Notes: generated by a model from the sequence alone, not told the origin. DNA of 64,000 bases from Flavobacterium anhuiense (GCF_900101855.1 NZ_FMVC01000006.1:186001-250000); one strand, 5' to 3'; counted from the first letter of the stretch, positions 8,473 through 17,858 are shown. Numbers and translations: made by a program.

Positions 8473-10539
8473 ATGAATTTTAAAATAACTCTTTTTACTG
8501 TTGTGCTTTTTTGTCAAATTTCTGTTTCTCAAGAGGTTCAAAAAGATAGTGTCGAAACAAATGAATTATCAGAAGTTAAAGTTACTACTGCAACTAGAAC
8601 GGAAAGAGTGCTTTCGTCATTGCCTTTACCCATGACAATTATTACATCTGAAGCTATTATGAAGTCAGGCGTTACAAGATTAAATGAAATTTTAAGCGAA
8701 CAGACCGGTATTATTTTAATTCCAGACGAAAGTGGTTTTGAAGGAATTCAAATGCAGGGATTGGATGCCGCTTATACCATGATTTTAATTGACGGTGTAC
8801 CATTAGTAGGGAGAAGTTCTGGTGTTTTAGATTTATCAAGGGTTTCAGTAGGGAATATAGAAAGAATCGAAATTGTTAAAGGCGCTTCTTCTGCATTATA
8901 TGGTTCTGAAGCAATGGGAGGAGTGATAAACGTAATTACAAAAAGACCAAAAAAAGATATGTTTACAGGTAGTCTTTCTTATCGATATGCAACTTTTAAC
9001 ACCAGTGATGCCAATACAAATTTGCTGTGGAAAAAGAAGAAATTCTCAGCTAATCTTTTTGCTAATTTTTATTCTACAGAAGGTTATGATTTAGATAAAA
9101 ATACACCGTTAAAGAATCTAGAACCATTTTACAATTTTACTATTCAGCCTAAGATATATTACGACTTTTCGGAGAATCTAAAATTAATTGTGAATAACCG
9201 TTTTTATGATATGAAAATGGATAATAGAGCAATTATAGATTCTGAAAACTATACGGGGGATGCCAAAGAGAAAGAATGGAATTCGCAATTAAAATTTGAA
9301 CATAAATGGAGTTCGAAAGTATATTCTGAATATGAATTTTATGCTACAAACTATAAAAATGATTCATTTTTAAAAGACCAGAATAATATCGTTTTTGAAA
9401 GTGCCTATTACAATCAATGGTTAATTCGACCAGAACTTCGAACAACAATTTCTCTGAAAAATGATAAACTAACTGGTGGAGTTGGATTAAATTATGAGAC
9501 GCTAGACAGGACTTATTTTGAGAAACAAGTCAATTTTAATTCGCAATATGTTTATATTCAATACGATTATAATCCGACAGGAAAATGGAATGTTCTTGCT
9601 GGATTTAGATATGACAATCATAGTGAATATGCTTCACAGTTTAGTCCGAAACTAGCAGTCAACTATAAGTTTAATGAAAACTTTTCTCTTAAGTCTTCCG
9701 TAGGCTATGGATATAAAGCGCCAGATTTTCGCCAATTGTATTTTGACTTTACAAATCCATCAGTTGGATATACGGTTTTAGGATACAACGTTGCAGAAGA
9801 TCGCTTAGATCAACTTGAAGAACAAGGACAGCTTTTGTCTAGGGTTGACGGGGTAAGTTTTGGTGAGCCGTTGAAGCCAGAAAGCTCAATTAATGTCAAT
9901 TTTGGAACTTTTTATAAGAAAAATAAATTAAGATTGGACGTCAATGCTTTCTATAATTCAATAGAGAATTTAATTGATACTCGTGTTGTTGCTCAAAAAA
10001 ATAATGGTCAGAATGTCTTCAGTTATTTTAATATCAGTAAAATTTTCACCTACGGTTTAGAGTTTAATTCAACATATGATTTTACAAAACAATTATCAAT
10101 ATCATTTGGTTATCAGTTTTTAACAGCAAAAGACAAATCGGTTCTGGATAATTTCGAAGATTACCAATATATCCGTAACTCAGATTTACAAACCATTCAA
10201 ATTAAAAAATCTGATTATTTTGGATTGTTTAACAGGTCAAAACATACGGCCAATGTTAAGTTTGCTTACACTATTCCTAAAATTAAGACCGACATCAACT
10301 TACGCGTTTTTTATAGAAGCAAATATGGGATGTTTGACACCAATGGTAATCAGATACTGGACAAATATGACACATTTGTAGATGGTTACTTTTTGACAAA
10401 CTTATCAATTTCAAAATATATCGGAGATAAATTTATGCTTCAAGCGGGAGCTAATAATTTATTTGATTTTACAGATCCTAGCCAAATTAGCAACCTGGCA
10501 GGACGACAGTTTTTTGTACGAATTCAATATAATTTTTAA
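8473..10539 (+). CDS. TonB-dependent outer-membrane receptor, HmuR-like
   Basis: A 688-residue outer-membrane receptor. The signal peptide ends near VSQ; the plug domain covers about residues 35-155 (VTTATRTERVLSSLP, ILIDGVPLVGR, EIVKGASSALYGSEAMGGVINVIT), followed by a 22-strand-type barrel ending FFVRIQYNF. It lacks the N-terminal carboxypeptidase-like domain of SusC proteins. The segment GYGYKAPDFRQLYFDFTNP resembles the FRAP-NPDL region of haem receptors, but the match is loose. The HmuY gene 27 bases downstream makes haem or haemoprotein the best substrate guess. A siderophore is the alternative. Confidence 0.9.
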   Translation: MNFKITLFTVVLFCQISVSQEVQKDSVETNELSEVKVTTATRTERVLSSLPLPMTIITSEAIMKSGVTRLNEILSEQTGIILIPDESGFEGIQMQGLDAAYTMILIDGVPLVGRSSGVLDLSRVSVGNIERIEIVKGASSALYGSEAMGGVINVITKRPKKDMFTGSLSYRYATFNTSDANTNLLWKKKKFSANLFANFYSTEGYDLDKNTPLKNLEPFYNFTIQPKIYYDFSENLKLIVNNRFYDMKMDNRAIIDSENYTGDAKEKEWNSQLKFEHKWSSKVYSEYEFYATNYKNDSFLKDQNNIVFESAYYNQWLIRPELRTTISLKNDKLTGGVGLNYETLDRTYFEKQVNFNSQYVYIQYDYNPTGKWNVLAGFRYDNHSEYASQFSPKLAVNYKFNENFSLKSSVGYGYKAPDFRQLYFDFTNPSVGYTVLGYNVAEDRLDQLEEQGQLLSRVDGVSFGEPLKPESSINVNFGTFYKKNKLRLDVNAFYNSIENLIDTRVVAQKNNGQNVFSYFNISKIFTYGLEFNSTYDFTKQLSISFGYQFLTAKDKSVLDNFEDYQYIRNSDLQTIQIKKSDYFGLFNRSKHTANVKFAYTIPKIKTDINLRVFYRSKYGMFDTNGNQILDKYDTFVDGYFLTNLSISKYIGDKFMLQAGANNLFDFTDPSQISNLAGRQFFVRIQYNF

Positions 10540-10566
10540 TCAATATTTATTTAACACCTTTTCAAA

Positions 10567-11187
10567 ATGAAAACAAAATTCTTACAGCTTTCGCTTTTAG
10601 CATTATTTATTTTTACAGTATCTTGTAGTAGCGATGACGATAAAAATGAAGTAGTACCAGTAGTAACTACAAAAGTTTCTAATATTGCTGCGCCGCAGAC
10701 AGGCGGGCAGGGACAACCAGCAGGTGGCGCATTTGCAAAATTTAGTTTTTCTCAAAATAAGTTGGTAACAGATAATAGCTGGGATATTGCTTTCCGTGGG
10801 ACTACAATCATTGTAAATGGAGGAGCTAAAATTGGTCTTACAGATGAACCAGAAAGAACAGGATCTGGCGCAGTAAGCATTGTGTCTGGTACATTTGCTA
10901 GTGTAACTGCATTTCCTGCGGCAAGTACTTTTGCTCAAGATGCATCAACAGTTTATTCAATTCCGACAGGAAGCGGAAAAGGTTGGTATTCTTATAATGC
11001 AGAAACTCATATTATTTCTCCTATTGCAGGAAAAGTATTTGTAGTAAAAACACACGATGGTAAATATGCAAAATTTGAAATATTGAGTTATTATAAAGAT
11101 GCACCTGCAAGTCCAACATTAACTTCTGAGTCGCCATACTACACTTTTAATTTCGCTTACCAGGCAAATAGCACTACTACATTCTAA
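10567..11187 (+). CDS. HmuY-family haem-binding lipoprotein
   Basis: A 206-residue lipoprotein (lipobox TVSC, then SSDDD). HmuY proteins take haem from host or environmental proteins and pass it to an HmuR-type receptor, here encoded just upstream. Family features include NSWDIAFRGTTIIVNGG (about 69-85), KGWYSYNAETH (about 138-148) and VFVVKTHDGKYAKFEI (about 158-173). Only two His residues stand in these late strands, TH148 and TH164. Porphyromonas HmuY uses two His as axial ligands, but whether these correspond cannot be settled by eye. A terminator follows after about 110 bases. Confidence 0.88.
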   Translation: MKTKFLQLSLLALFIFTVSCSSDDDKNEVVPVVTTKVSNIAAPQTGGQGQPAGGAFAKFSFSQNKLVTDNSWDIAFRGTTIIVNGGAKIGLTDEPERTGSGAVSIVSGTFASVTAFPAASTFAQDASTVYSIPTGSGKGWYSYNAETHIISPIAGKVFVVKTHDGKYAKFEILSYYKDAPASPTLTSESPYYTFNFAYQANSTTTF

Positions 11188-11296
11188 TAAAGAGTATTAA
11201 TCTCGAATAGTTTGTTTTATAAAATGTACTCTTAAATAAAACATCAAAAATCTAGTCAATCATTAGCTTTGTTTTTTTTATTTTTTTTTTGATAAG

Positions 11297-11326
11297 GAGG
11301 TTAGAATTTTCTAACCTCTTTTTTTT
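11297..11326 (+). terminator. Terminator of the HmuR/HmuY operon
   Basis: GAGGTTAGAA and TTCTAACCTC form a 10-base-pair hairpin followed by eight T. Confidence 0.85.
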
Positions 11327-11370
11327 GTTCTACTTTCTTGTTAAAATGAAATAGAAACAAAATGTTATTC

Positions 11371-11378
11371 TATCTTTG
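11371..11378 (+). promoter_or_regulatory. -7 box of the SGNH/MBOAT operon
   Basis: TATCTTTG is a perfect TAnnTTTG, about 85 bases before the GTG start. The long 5' leader shows no recognised riboswitch fold. Confidence 0.6.
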
Positions 11379-11463
11379 CACAAATTTTTTCTGCTGTAGA
11401 TTAAACATTATTGAATTGGTTTAATTTTTGAATGCAGTCCTTCATATTTTTTATAATTATTAA

Positions 11464-12942
11464 GTGAACACAAAATCTTATTTTTTTCAGTCTTTTGCGA
11501 TTGTTGCTTTGGCATTGGTTGCTTTTATTGGATTCAAACAAGTCCTTCCAGACAAAATATTTTCTGAGAGTAAGTTAGATTCTAAAAATATATTAATAGA
11601 CAGTCTGCTTTTAGAATCTGTGGCAGAAGATTCTCTTTCTCTGGACAAAGACAGTATTGCTGAAAGTGAAAAAGAACTGAATCAGCAGAAAATTGTTTTT
11701 GATGAAACTGAAGGAATTGAATTTCCTGCTGAAACATTCGAAAATTATAAAGGATATCAATACCTGATTTCTTTTTACGAGAAACTGTATCAGCTAGAGA
11801 AAAATCCGCAGAACAAAGTTAGAATCGCTTATTATGGAGATTCTATGACTGATGGCGATTTAATCGTTCAAGATGTTCGTGCCAATTATCAAGAACGTTT
11901 TGGAGGAAATGGAGTTGGATTTGTTCCTATTACTTCAGAATCTGCTGCTTCGAGAGGTTCTGTAAAATCAACTTATTCTAAAAACTGGAAAACGCAATCT
12001 TACTTAAATGTAAAAAGACCGACAAGTCCTTTCGGAGTTAACGGACATGTGTTTTTTGCAAATGATAAATCTAATCCGACTTGGGTTCAGTACGAAGCTG
12101 GATTGAACAAATATTCAACTTCTTTAGATAACGCCACATTGTTTTATGGGCGTGCTACTAAAACAGGAAAAGTGAATTTCATTATCGGAAAAGATACAAT
12201 TAAGAAAAGCCTTTCTCCAAATAATTTAGTGAACACGTTAAAAGTTTCATCGGGAAGTTTAAAAGCTTTTAAAGCTAATTTTGTTCAGGCAGATTCAATT
12301 CCGATTTACGGTTTTAATTTTGATAACGGAAGCGGAGTTCACGTAGATAATTTTTCTCAGAGAGGAAATTCAGGACTTCCGATTTCGATGTTCAATGCTG
12401 ATGTAATGAGGGCTTTCAATAATAGTTTGAAATATGACTTGGTTATCCTTCATTACGGAACCAACGTTTTAAATTACGGAACTAAAAATTATTCTTGGTA
12501 TGAAAGAGGAATGACAAAGACCGTTAATAAAATTAAAGAATCGTTCCCTGGTGTTTCAATTTTAATCGTTTCAACTGCTGATAAATCGACTAAATATGAT
12601 TTGGAAATGAAAACCGATTCAGCGGTAGTTCCTTTAATGAAAGCGCAAAAACATTATGCTTTAGAAACTCATGCAGGGTTTGTAAACTTATATACTTTGA
12701 TGGGTGGAGACGGCTCTATGATAAAGTGGGTTGACGAAACTCCGGCAAAAGCAAATAAAGATTATACGCACTTTAACCAGCGTGGCGCAAAAGCAATTGG
12801 TAATTTGCTTTACGGACAATTGAATAAAGGATACGAAGAATATAAAGTACTCAGACAAAAAAGAGATGCTGAAGGGACTAAGCCAAAACCAGTAAAAAGA
12901 GCTAGACCCGATTCTATTTCAGTAACAAAAGATAGTGTATGA
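11464..12942 (+). CDS. SGNH/GDSL-family hydrolase or acyltransferase, membrane-anchored (GTG start)
   Basis: A 492-residue protein with one N-terminal membrane segment (about 9-25), a Ser/Asp/Glu-rich linker, then an SGNH fold. Block I is YYGDSMTDGD (Ser near 127), a GTN motif sits in LVILHYGTNVLNYG, and the Asp-x-x-His block is KDYTHFNQRG. It ends in a basic tail (KPKPVKRARP). The GTG start is forced: TAA sits immediately upstream in frame, and no ATG occurs before the catalytic domain. The stop overlaps the next ATG (ATGA). With the downstream SGNH and MBOAT genes it likely moves acetyl groups onto an extracytoplasmic polymer, as AlgJ/AlgX or PatB do with AlgI/PatA. The polymer is unknown. 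Confidence 0.85.
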   Translation: MNTKSYFFQSFAIVALALVAFIGFKQVLPDKIFSESKLDSKNILIDSLLLESVAEDSLSLDKDSIAESEKELNQQKIVFDETEGIEFPAETFENYKGYQYLISFYEKLYQLEKNPQNKVRIAYYGDSMTDGDLIVQDVRANYQERFGGNGVGFVPITSESAASRGSVKSTYSKNWKTQSYLNVKRPTSPFGVNGHVFFANDKSNPTWVQYEAGLNKYSTSLDNATLFYGRATKTGKVNFIIGKDTIKKSLSPNNLVNTLKVSSGSLKAFKANFVQADSIPIYGFNFDNGSGVHVDNFSQRGNSGLPISMFNADVMRAFNNSLKYDLVILHYGTNVLNYGTKNYSWYERGMTKTVNKIKESFPGVSILIVSTADKSTKYDLEMKTDSAVVPLMKAQKHYALETHAGFVNLYTLMGGDGSMIKWVDETPAKANKDYTHFNQRGAKAIGNLLYGQLNKGYEEYKVLRQKRDAEGTKPKPVKRARPDSISVTKDSV

Positions 12943-14360
12943 TAAATAAACTTATGGTTTTCTTTTGTTGTCTTTTTTTTACAACAAATGATAAAACTCC
13001 TAAAACAGACGTACAGCCAACACCCAAAAGTATGATTCAAAAAGTGGATACAGCAGCAATTGATGCTCCTTCTGATGGCCAGATTTATAACGCAAAAGCG
13101 ATAAGTGATTTTTTTGAAAAACTAGAAAAAAACGAAGATCAGAAGAATCAAAAAATCAATATTGTGCATATTGGCGATTCGCATATTCAAGGCGACTTGA
13201 TGACCAATGAAATCAGAAAAAAATTGCAGCAGAGGTTTGGTAATGCTGGGCGTGGTTTAGTATTTCCATATCAATTGGCCAAAACAAATGGATCTTACAA
13301 CGAACGTTTTCGATCTAACAGAACTTGGGAAAGCTATAGAAATATTCACCCATTTAAACAATGCCCGATTGGGATAAGCGGAATTGGCCTTTGGAGAGAT
13401 TCTGGCGGATTTGTTCTGGAAATGAATGTTAAAGATCCAGCGTATAAATTCAATACAATAAAAATTATTACGCCCCAGAATCAGAATATGTTCGATTTGG
13501 CAATTTCGTCTAAAATCAATTCTATTCAGACAACCGAGCGAAGAGTTATTACCCATAAGATTAAAAAAGGCGAAGTACTTGGGACCATTGCAGACAAATA
13601 CAATGTTTCAATTGCTGAAATTAAAAGAGACAATCGTTTAAAAGGGAATAATATTCGTGCAGGAAGAACATTAAAAATTGCCACAAACGAAACTAGAGCA
13701 AAGACCATTTCAATGTCAGAGTTTGTTCCGTTAGCAATCGAATCAGATTCTTTTTCGCATTATTACAACTCGGAAAATGCTTTAAGCCGAATATTCTTGA
13801 TTCCGAACAAAGAAGCAAAGGATTATGAGTTAAACGGAATTGTATTGGAAAAAGATACTCCTGGTATTATTTATAGTGGAATTGGAGTAAACGGAGCTAA
13901 ATATTCAGATTACAATAAATATCCATTATTCTTTGAACAATTGAAATCATTGCATCCCGATCTGCTGGTTTTTTCACTGGGAACAAATGAAAGCTATGAT
14001 CATCTGGATTCGGAAAATTATATTAAAGAATTACGAGAATTTATTAATAATATCAGAGCACAAAAAATAGATGCACCGATAATTGTAATGACACCTCCGC
14101 CATCATTGCTAAGAAGAAAGCCCAATACTTATATTGATAATTATGCGAGACAAATTATAGATATAGCTCAGAAAGATGGTCTTGCGGTTTGGGATTTGTA
14201 CGACGAATTTGGAGGCATGAGCGGAATCAGACAATTAAAAGTGCAAGGATTAATTGGGCCAGATTGGGTTCATTATTCAAAAAAAGGATACGAGAAACAG
14301 GGAGATTTGTTTACTCAAGCGATTTTAAGATCATACGATAATTTTAAATTAAAGAAGTAA
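12939..14360 (+). CDS. SGNH/GDSL hydrolase with an internal LysM domain
   Basis: A 473-residue exported protein (short hydrophobic N-terminus, residues 5-15). The SGNH block I is VHIGDSHIQGD (GDSH 79-82), the GTN block is FSLGTNES (about 345-352), and the catalytic Asp-His block is DWVHYSKKG (442-450). A LysM module (about 204-248, with KKGEVLGTIADKYNVSIAEIKR and AGRTLKIA) lies between block I and the GTN block, so it appears inserted in the SGNH domain rather than appended. LysM usually binds peptidoglycan or chitin-like GlcNAc chains, which suggests the acyl substrate is peptidoglycan-linked. It overlaps the gene before by 4 bases and precedes the MBOAT gene by 1 base. Confidence 0.86.
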   Translation: MINKLMVFFCCLFFTTNDKTPKTDVQPTPKSMIQKVDTAAIDAPSDGQIYNAKAISDFFEKLEKNEDQKNQKINIVHIGDSHIQGDLMTNEIRKKLQQRFGNAGRGLVFPYQLAKTNGSYNERFRSNRTWESYRNIHPFKQCPIGISGIGLWRDSGGFVLEMNVKDPAYKFNTIKIITPQNQNMFDLAISSKINSIQTTERRVITHKIKKGEVLGTIADKYNVSIAEIKRDNRLKGNNIRAGRTLKIATNETRAKTISMSEFVPLAIESDSFSHYYNSENALSRIFLIPNKEAKDYELNGIVLEKDTPGIIYSGIGVNGAKYSDYNKYPLFFEQLKSLHPDLLVFSLGTNESYDHLDSENYIKELREFINNIRAQKIDAPIIVMTPPPSLLRRKPNTYIDNYARQIIDIAQKDGLAVWDLYDEFGGMSGIRQLKVQGLIGPDWVHYSKKGYEKQGDLFTQAILRSYDNFKLKK

Positions 14361-14361
14361 G

Positions 14362-16044
14362 TTGACGACAATAGAGAGCATTAATAATTGGTTCATTCAA
14401 AACTTTGGTGCAATTACAATAGAACAAGTTAAAAGTTGGTTCATTTATAATGAAGACGAAAAACTTTTATTTAATACCGGTTTATTCTTAGGTTTATTTC
14501 TGGTTTTCTATTTTGTGTATGGTTTTTTACGCAAAACATTTTATTTGAGATTAACGTATGTTATCCTCTTCTCATTGTTCTTTTACTATAAATCAAGTGG
14601 AATTTACTTCCTTCTTTTATTGCTTTCATCGGTTGTAGATTATGGTTTGAGCCAAATTATTTACAGAGAAAGCAGAGACAGCGTCAAGAAATTTTACTTG
14701 GTGATAAGTGTTATTTTGAATTTGGCGCTTTTGGGCTATTTCAAATACATGAACTTTTTGATTGGGACATACAACGATATGTTTCATGGTAATTTTGAAC
14801 TGCATAATGTTTTTCTTCCTGTTGGAATTTCGTTTTATACGTTCCAATCGATGAGTTATATTATTGAGATTTATAGAGAAGAAATCAAACCGACAAAAAA
14901 CTACATCGAATATTTATTCTTCGTTTCGTTTTTCCCGCAATTAGTTGCTGGGCCAATTGTGCGCGCAAAAGATTTTCTTCCTCAGATTTATCAAAAATTA
15001 AATTTGACAAAACAAGACGTAAACAATGCCTTGTTTTTGATTATTGGAGGTTTAATAAAGAAAACCGTAATCTCAAATTATATCTCGGTAAACTTTGTTG
15101 ATCGTGTTTTTGATACGCCAATGAGTTATACTTCTTTCGAAAACTTAATGGCATCGTACGGATATGCCATTCAGATTTACTGCGATTTCTCAGGATATTC
15201 AGATATGGCAATTGGTATTGCATTATTGCTTGGATTTAAATTGCCAGTCAACTTTAGAACACCATATAAATCAACTTCGATTACCGATTTCTGGAGAAGA
15301 TGGCACATTTCGCTTTCGACTTGGTTAAAAGACTTTTTATACATTTCAATTGGTGGAAATCGTGAAGGTTCTTTCGCAGGATTTTTGTTCCCAAGTTTAT
15401 TCTTCTTCGGATTATTGCTTTGGGGAATGTCTTGTTATAACGAAAGTATAATTCCGCTTATCATTGCAGGAAGCAGTATTTTAATTTTTGCTTTGTCGTT
15501 TTTACTGTCAAGCAAAATAAAACAAACCTTAGTAACCAATTTTAACTTGTTTACCACAATGCTTTTAGGAGGTTTGTGGCACGGAGCAGGAGCGCAGTTT
15601 ATTGTTTGGGGAGCGCTTCACGGATTGGCTTTGGCGGTTCATAAAATATTCATGGAATTTTTTCCATCCAAAAAAGATAAAAGTCCGAATTTCTTATGGA
15701 GATTTTTCTCAATCGTAATTACATTTCACTTTGTAGTTTTCTGTTGGATCTTTTTCCGAGCAAGAGATTTTGAAACAGCATTACAAGTAATTAATAATAT
15801 CGGACAATTGACTTTCGAACCAGAACTTTGGAAAACAATTGTTCTTGGATATAAAAATGTTTTCGGATTAATGTTGTTTGGTTATGTTTGGCATTTCTTG
15901 CCAGAAACTTTCACAAACGGAATGAAATCTGTTTTCGACAAAACGCCATTACTGATAAAAGCAATAATCTTAGGATTTGTATACTGGATTGTTTATGCGA
16001 CAGCAGTAGCCGGTTCACAGCCGTTTATTTATTTCCAGTTCTAA
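14362..16044 (+). CDS. MBOAT-family O-acyltransferase, AlgI/PatA-like (TTG start)
   Basis: A 560-residue polytopic membrane protein of the MBOAT family. It probably moves acetyl groups across the inner membrane for O-acetylation of a surface polymer by the two SGNH partners upstream. Family motifs are VGISFYTFQSMSYIIEIYR (about 153-171), DFSGYSDMAIG, FWRRWHISLSTWLKDFLYI (about 311-329), and the catalytic-His block GGLWHGAGAQF. The start is TTG at 14362, one base after the preceding stop; no ATG occurs in the first 80 codons of a sensible frame. Alginate itself is unlikely because no other alg genes are present. Confidence 0.9.
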   Translation: MTTIESINNWFIQNFGAITIEQVKSWFIYNEDEKLLFNTGLFLGLFLVFYFVYGFLRKTFYLRLTYVILFSLFFYYKSSGIYFLLLLLSSVVDYGLSQIIYRESRDSVKKFYLVISVILNLALLGYFKYMNFLIGTYNDMFHGNFELHNVFLPVGISFYTFQSMSYIIEIYREEIKPTKNYIEYLFFVSFFPQLVAGPIVRAKDFLPQIYQKLNLTKQDVNNALFLIIGGLIKKTVISNYISVNFVDRVFDTPMSYTSFENLMASYGYAIQIYCDFSGYSDMAIGIALLLGFKLPVNFRTPYKSTSITDFWRRWHISLSTWLKDFLYISIGGNREGSFAGFLFPSLFFFGLLLWGMSCYNESIIPLIIAGSSILIFALSFLLSSKIKQTLVTNFNLFTTMLLGGLWHGAGAQFIVWGALHGLALAVHKIFMEFFPSKKDKSPNFLWRFFSIVITFHFVVFCWIFFRARDFETALQVINNIGQLTFEPELWKTIVLGYKNVFGLMLFGYVWHFLPETFTNGMKSVFDKTPLLIKAIILGFVYWIVYATAVAGSQPFIYFQF

Positions 16045-16052
16045 AAAGATAT

Positions 16053-16291
16053 GGCCACGAAGGCACAAAGGCGCAAAGGTTTTTATTCTTTGCGCCTTTT
16101 TTTGTTTGCCACAGATTAAAAGGATTAAAAAGATTTATTTCGCGCAGATTCTGCAGATTTTAGCAGATTTAAATTTTTAATTATTTAAAATAGAAATTTG
16201 AATCATCTGCTAAATCTGCGAGAGAAATAATCAGTGAAATTGGTGTAATTAGCAGCAAAGAAAAAACTTTGCGCCTTTGTTACTTTGCCAC
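16053..16291. repeat. Long palindromic intergenic element
   Basis: The outer arms are related in inverse orientation: GCCACGAAGGCACAAAGGCGCAAAG at the left (split here across 16054-16078) and the matching ACTTTGCGCCTTTGTTACTTTGCCAC words near 16266-16291. Inside lie a hairpin AAAGGCGCAAAG/CTTTGCGCCTTT (16067-16099, T tail, usable as the operon terminator) and a second inverted pair GCAGATTTTAGCAGAT/ATCTGCTAAATCTGCG. It fills the MBOAT-ffh gap of 320 bases, leaving only the ffh promoter. Confidence 0.7.
16067..16104 (+). terminator. Terminator of the SGNH/MBOAT operon
   Basis: AAAGGCGCAAAG and CTTTGCGCCTTT form a perfect 12-base-pair stem with a T-rich tail, 22 bases after the MBOAT stop. Confidence 0.75.
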
Positions 16292-16334
16292 TTTGAACCT
16301 TAAAAAATAAATTGCCTGAAATATCTAATTAGAT

Positions 16335-16342
16335 TATCTTTG
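16335..16342 (+). promoter_or_regulatory. -7 box of ffh
   Basis: TATCTTTG matches TAnnTTTG, 22 bases before the ATG; TTG at 16312-16314 lies 20 bases upstream as the -33 element. Confidence 0.7.
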
Positions 16343-16364
16343 CACTTCATATAAAGAAAATGAT

Positions 16365-17729
16365 ATGTTTGATAATTTAAGTGATAAGTTAGATAAAGCG
16401 TTCCATATATTAAAAGGGCACGGTAAAATTACAGAAGTAAACGTTGCTGATACCTTAAAAGAAGTTCGTCGTGCATTACTTGATGCCGATGTTAACTTTA
16501 AAATTGCTAAAGATTTTACAGCAAGAGTAAAAGACAAAGCAATTGGTCAAGATGTATTGACAACATTACAGCCAGGACAATTATTAGTAAAACTGGTAAA
16601 AGATGAGTTGACTGAATTAATGGGAGGAGATGTTGCTGGTGTTAACTTATCAGGAAATCCAACGGTTATTTTAATGTCAGGACTTCAAGGTTCTGGTAAA
16701 ACTACTTTCTCAGGAAAATTAGCTAATTTCTTAAAAACAAAGAAAAACAAGAAACCACTTCTTGTAGCTTGTGATATCTACCGTCCAGCGGCGATTAATC
16801 AGTTGCATGTTGTAGGAGATCAAATAGGTGTTGAGGTTTACTCAGAACCAGAAAATAAAAATCCTGTAGAGATTGCTCAAAACGCAATCAAACACGCCAA
16901 AGCAAACGGATTCAATGTTGTAATCGTCGATACAGCAGGTCGTTTGGCAGTAGATCAGGAAATGATGGACGAAATTGCTCGCGTACACAAAGCAATTCAG
17001 CCTCAAGAAACATTGTTCGTTGTCGATTCTATGACAGGACAAGACGCTGTAAATACAGCAAAAGCTTTCAACGATATCTTGAATTTTGATGGAGTTATCT
17101 TAACAAAATTAGATGGTGATACTCGAGGTGGAGCAGCACTTTCAATCAAATCGGTTGTAAACAAACCAATCAAGTTTGTAGGTACAGGAGAGAAAATGGA
17201 AGCAATTGACATTTTCTACCCAGATCGTATGGCTGAGAGAATCTTAGGAATGGGAGACGTTGTGTCTCTTGTTGAAAGAGCTCAGGAGCAATTTGACGAA
17301 GAAGAAGCAAGAAAACTTCAAAAGAAAATCGCTAAAAACGAATTTGGTTTTGATGATTTCTTAACGCAGATTCAGCAAGTGAAGAAAATGGGTAACATGA
17401 AAGACTTGGTTGGAATGATACCAGGAGCTTCAAAAGCCATGAAAGATGTAGAAATTGAAGACGATGCTTTCAAACATATCGAAGCGATCATTTATTCGAT
17501 GACGCCAGCTGAAAGAAGCAAACCAGCCATTATCGACGTGAAAAGAAAAGCCAGAATCGCGAAAGGTTCGGGAACTAAAGTCGAGCAAGTAAATCAGCTT
17601 ATGAAGCAGTTTGACCAAATGAGCAAGATGATGAAGATGATGCAAGGCCCAGGCGGAAAAAATCTGATGAAAATGATGGGAGGTATGAAAGGGATGCCGG
17701 GTGGTATGCCAGGAGGAATGCCGAGATAA
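16365..17729 (+). CDS. ffh: Signal recognition particle protein Ffh
   Basis: SRP54 GTPase that binds signal sequences and the 4.5S RNA and delivers ribosomes to FtsY at the membrane. N domain residues 1-90; G domain with GLQGSGKTT (106-114), DTAGR (about 190) and TKLDGDTRGG (about 247); methionine-rich M domain from about 300 with a tail of Met/Gly repeats (KGMPGGMPGGMPR). 454 residues is normal. It is a single-gene unit with its own promoter. Confidence 0.98.
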   Translation: MFDNLSDKLDKAFHILKGHGKITEVNVADTLKEVRRALLDADVNFKIAKDFTARVKDKAIGQDVLTTLQPGQLLVKLVKDELTELMGGDVAGVNLSGNPTVILMSGLQGSGKTTFSGKLANFLKTKKNKKPLLVACDIYRPAAINQLHVVGDQIGVEVYSEPENKNPVEIAQNAIKHAKANGFNVVIVDTAGRLAVDQEMMDEIARVHKAIQPQETLFVVDSMTGQDAVNTAKAFNDILNFDGVILTKLDGDTRGGAALSIKSVVNKPIKFVGTGEKMEAIDIFYPDRMAERILGMGDVVSLVERAQEQFDEEEARKLQKKIAKNEFGFDDFLTQIQQVKKMGNMKDLVGMIPGASKAMKDVEIEDDAFKHIEAIIYSMTPAERSKPAIIDVKRKARIAKGSGTKVEQVNQLMKQFDQMSKMMKMMQGPGGKNLMKMMGGMKGMPGGMPGGMPR

Positions 17730-17740
17730 AATAAGACAAA

Positions 17741-17842
17741 GTTTCAAGTTTAAGGGTTCAAATTAAGAGGCCAAAACTTGAAACTTTTTTAATTACATAA
17801 CTATTAAGTTTCGCCAGTAACGTGAAACTTTAAACTTGAAAC
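17741..17842. repeat. Inverted repeat between ffh and folD
   Basis: GTTTCAAGTTTA (17741-17752) is perfectly complementary to TAAACTTGAAAC (17831-17842), with further AACTTGAAACTTTTTT and CGTGAAACTT words inside. The left half with its T run could terminate ffh. The same word family recurs at 27320-27360 and 51022-51082. Confidence 0.7.
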
Positions 17843-17858
17843 AAAATAAACACAACAC

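Noticed and set aside
15888..16163. Plus-strand 91-residue ORF at the end of the MBOAT gene
   Set aside because: It overlaps the MBOAT coding region in another frame and ends in the palindromic repeat.
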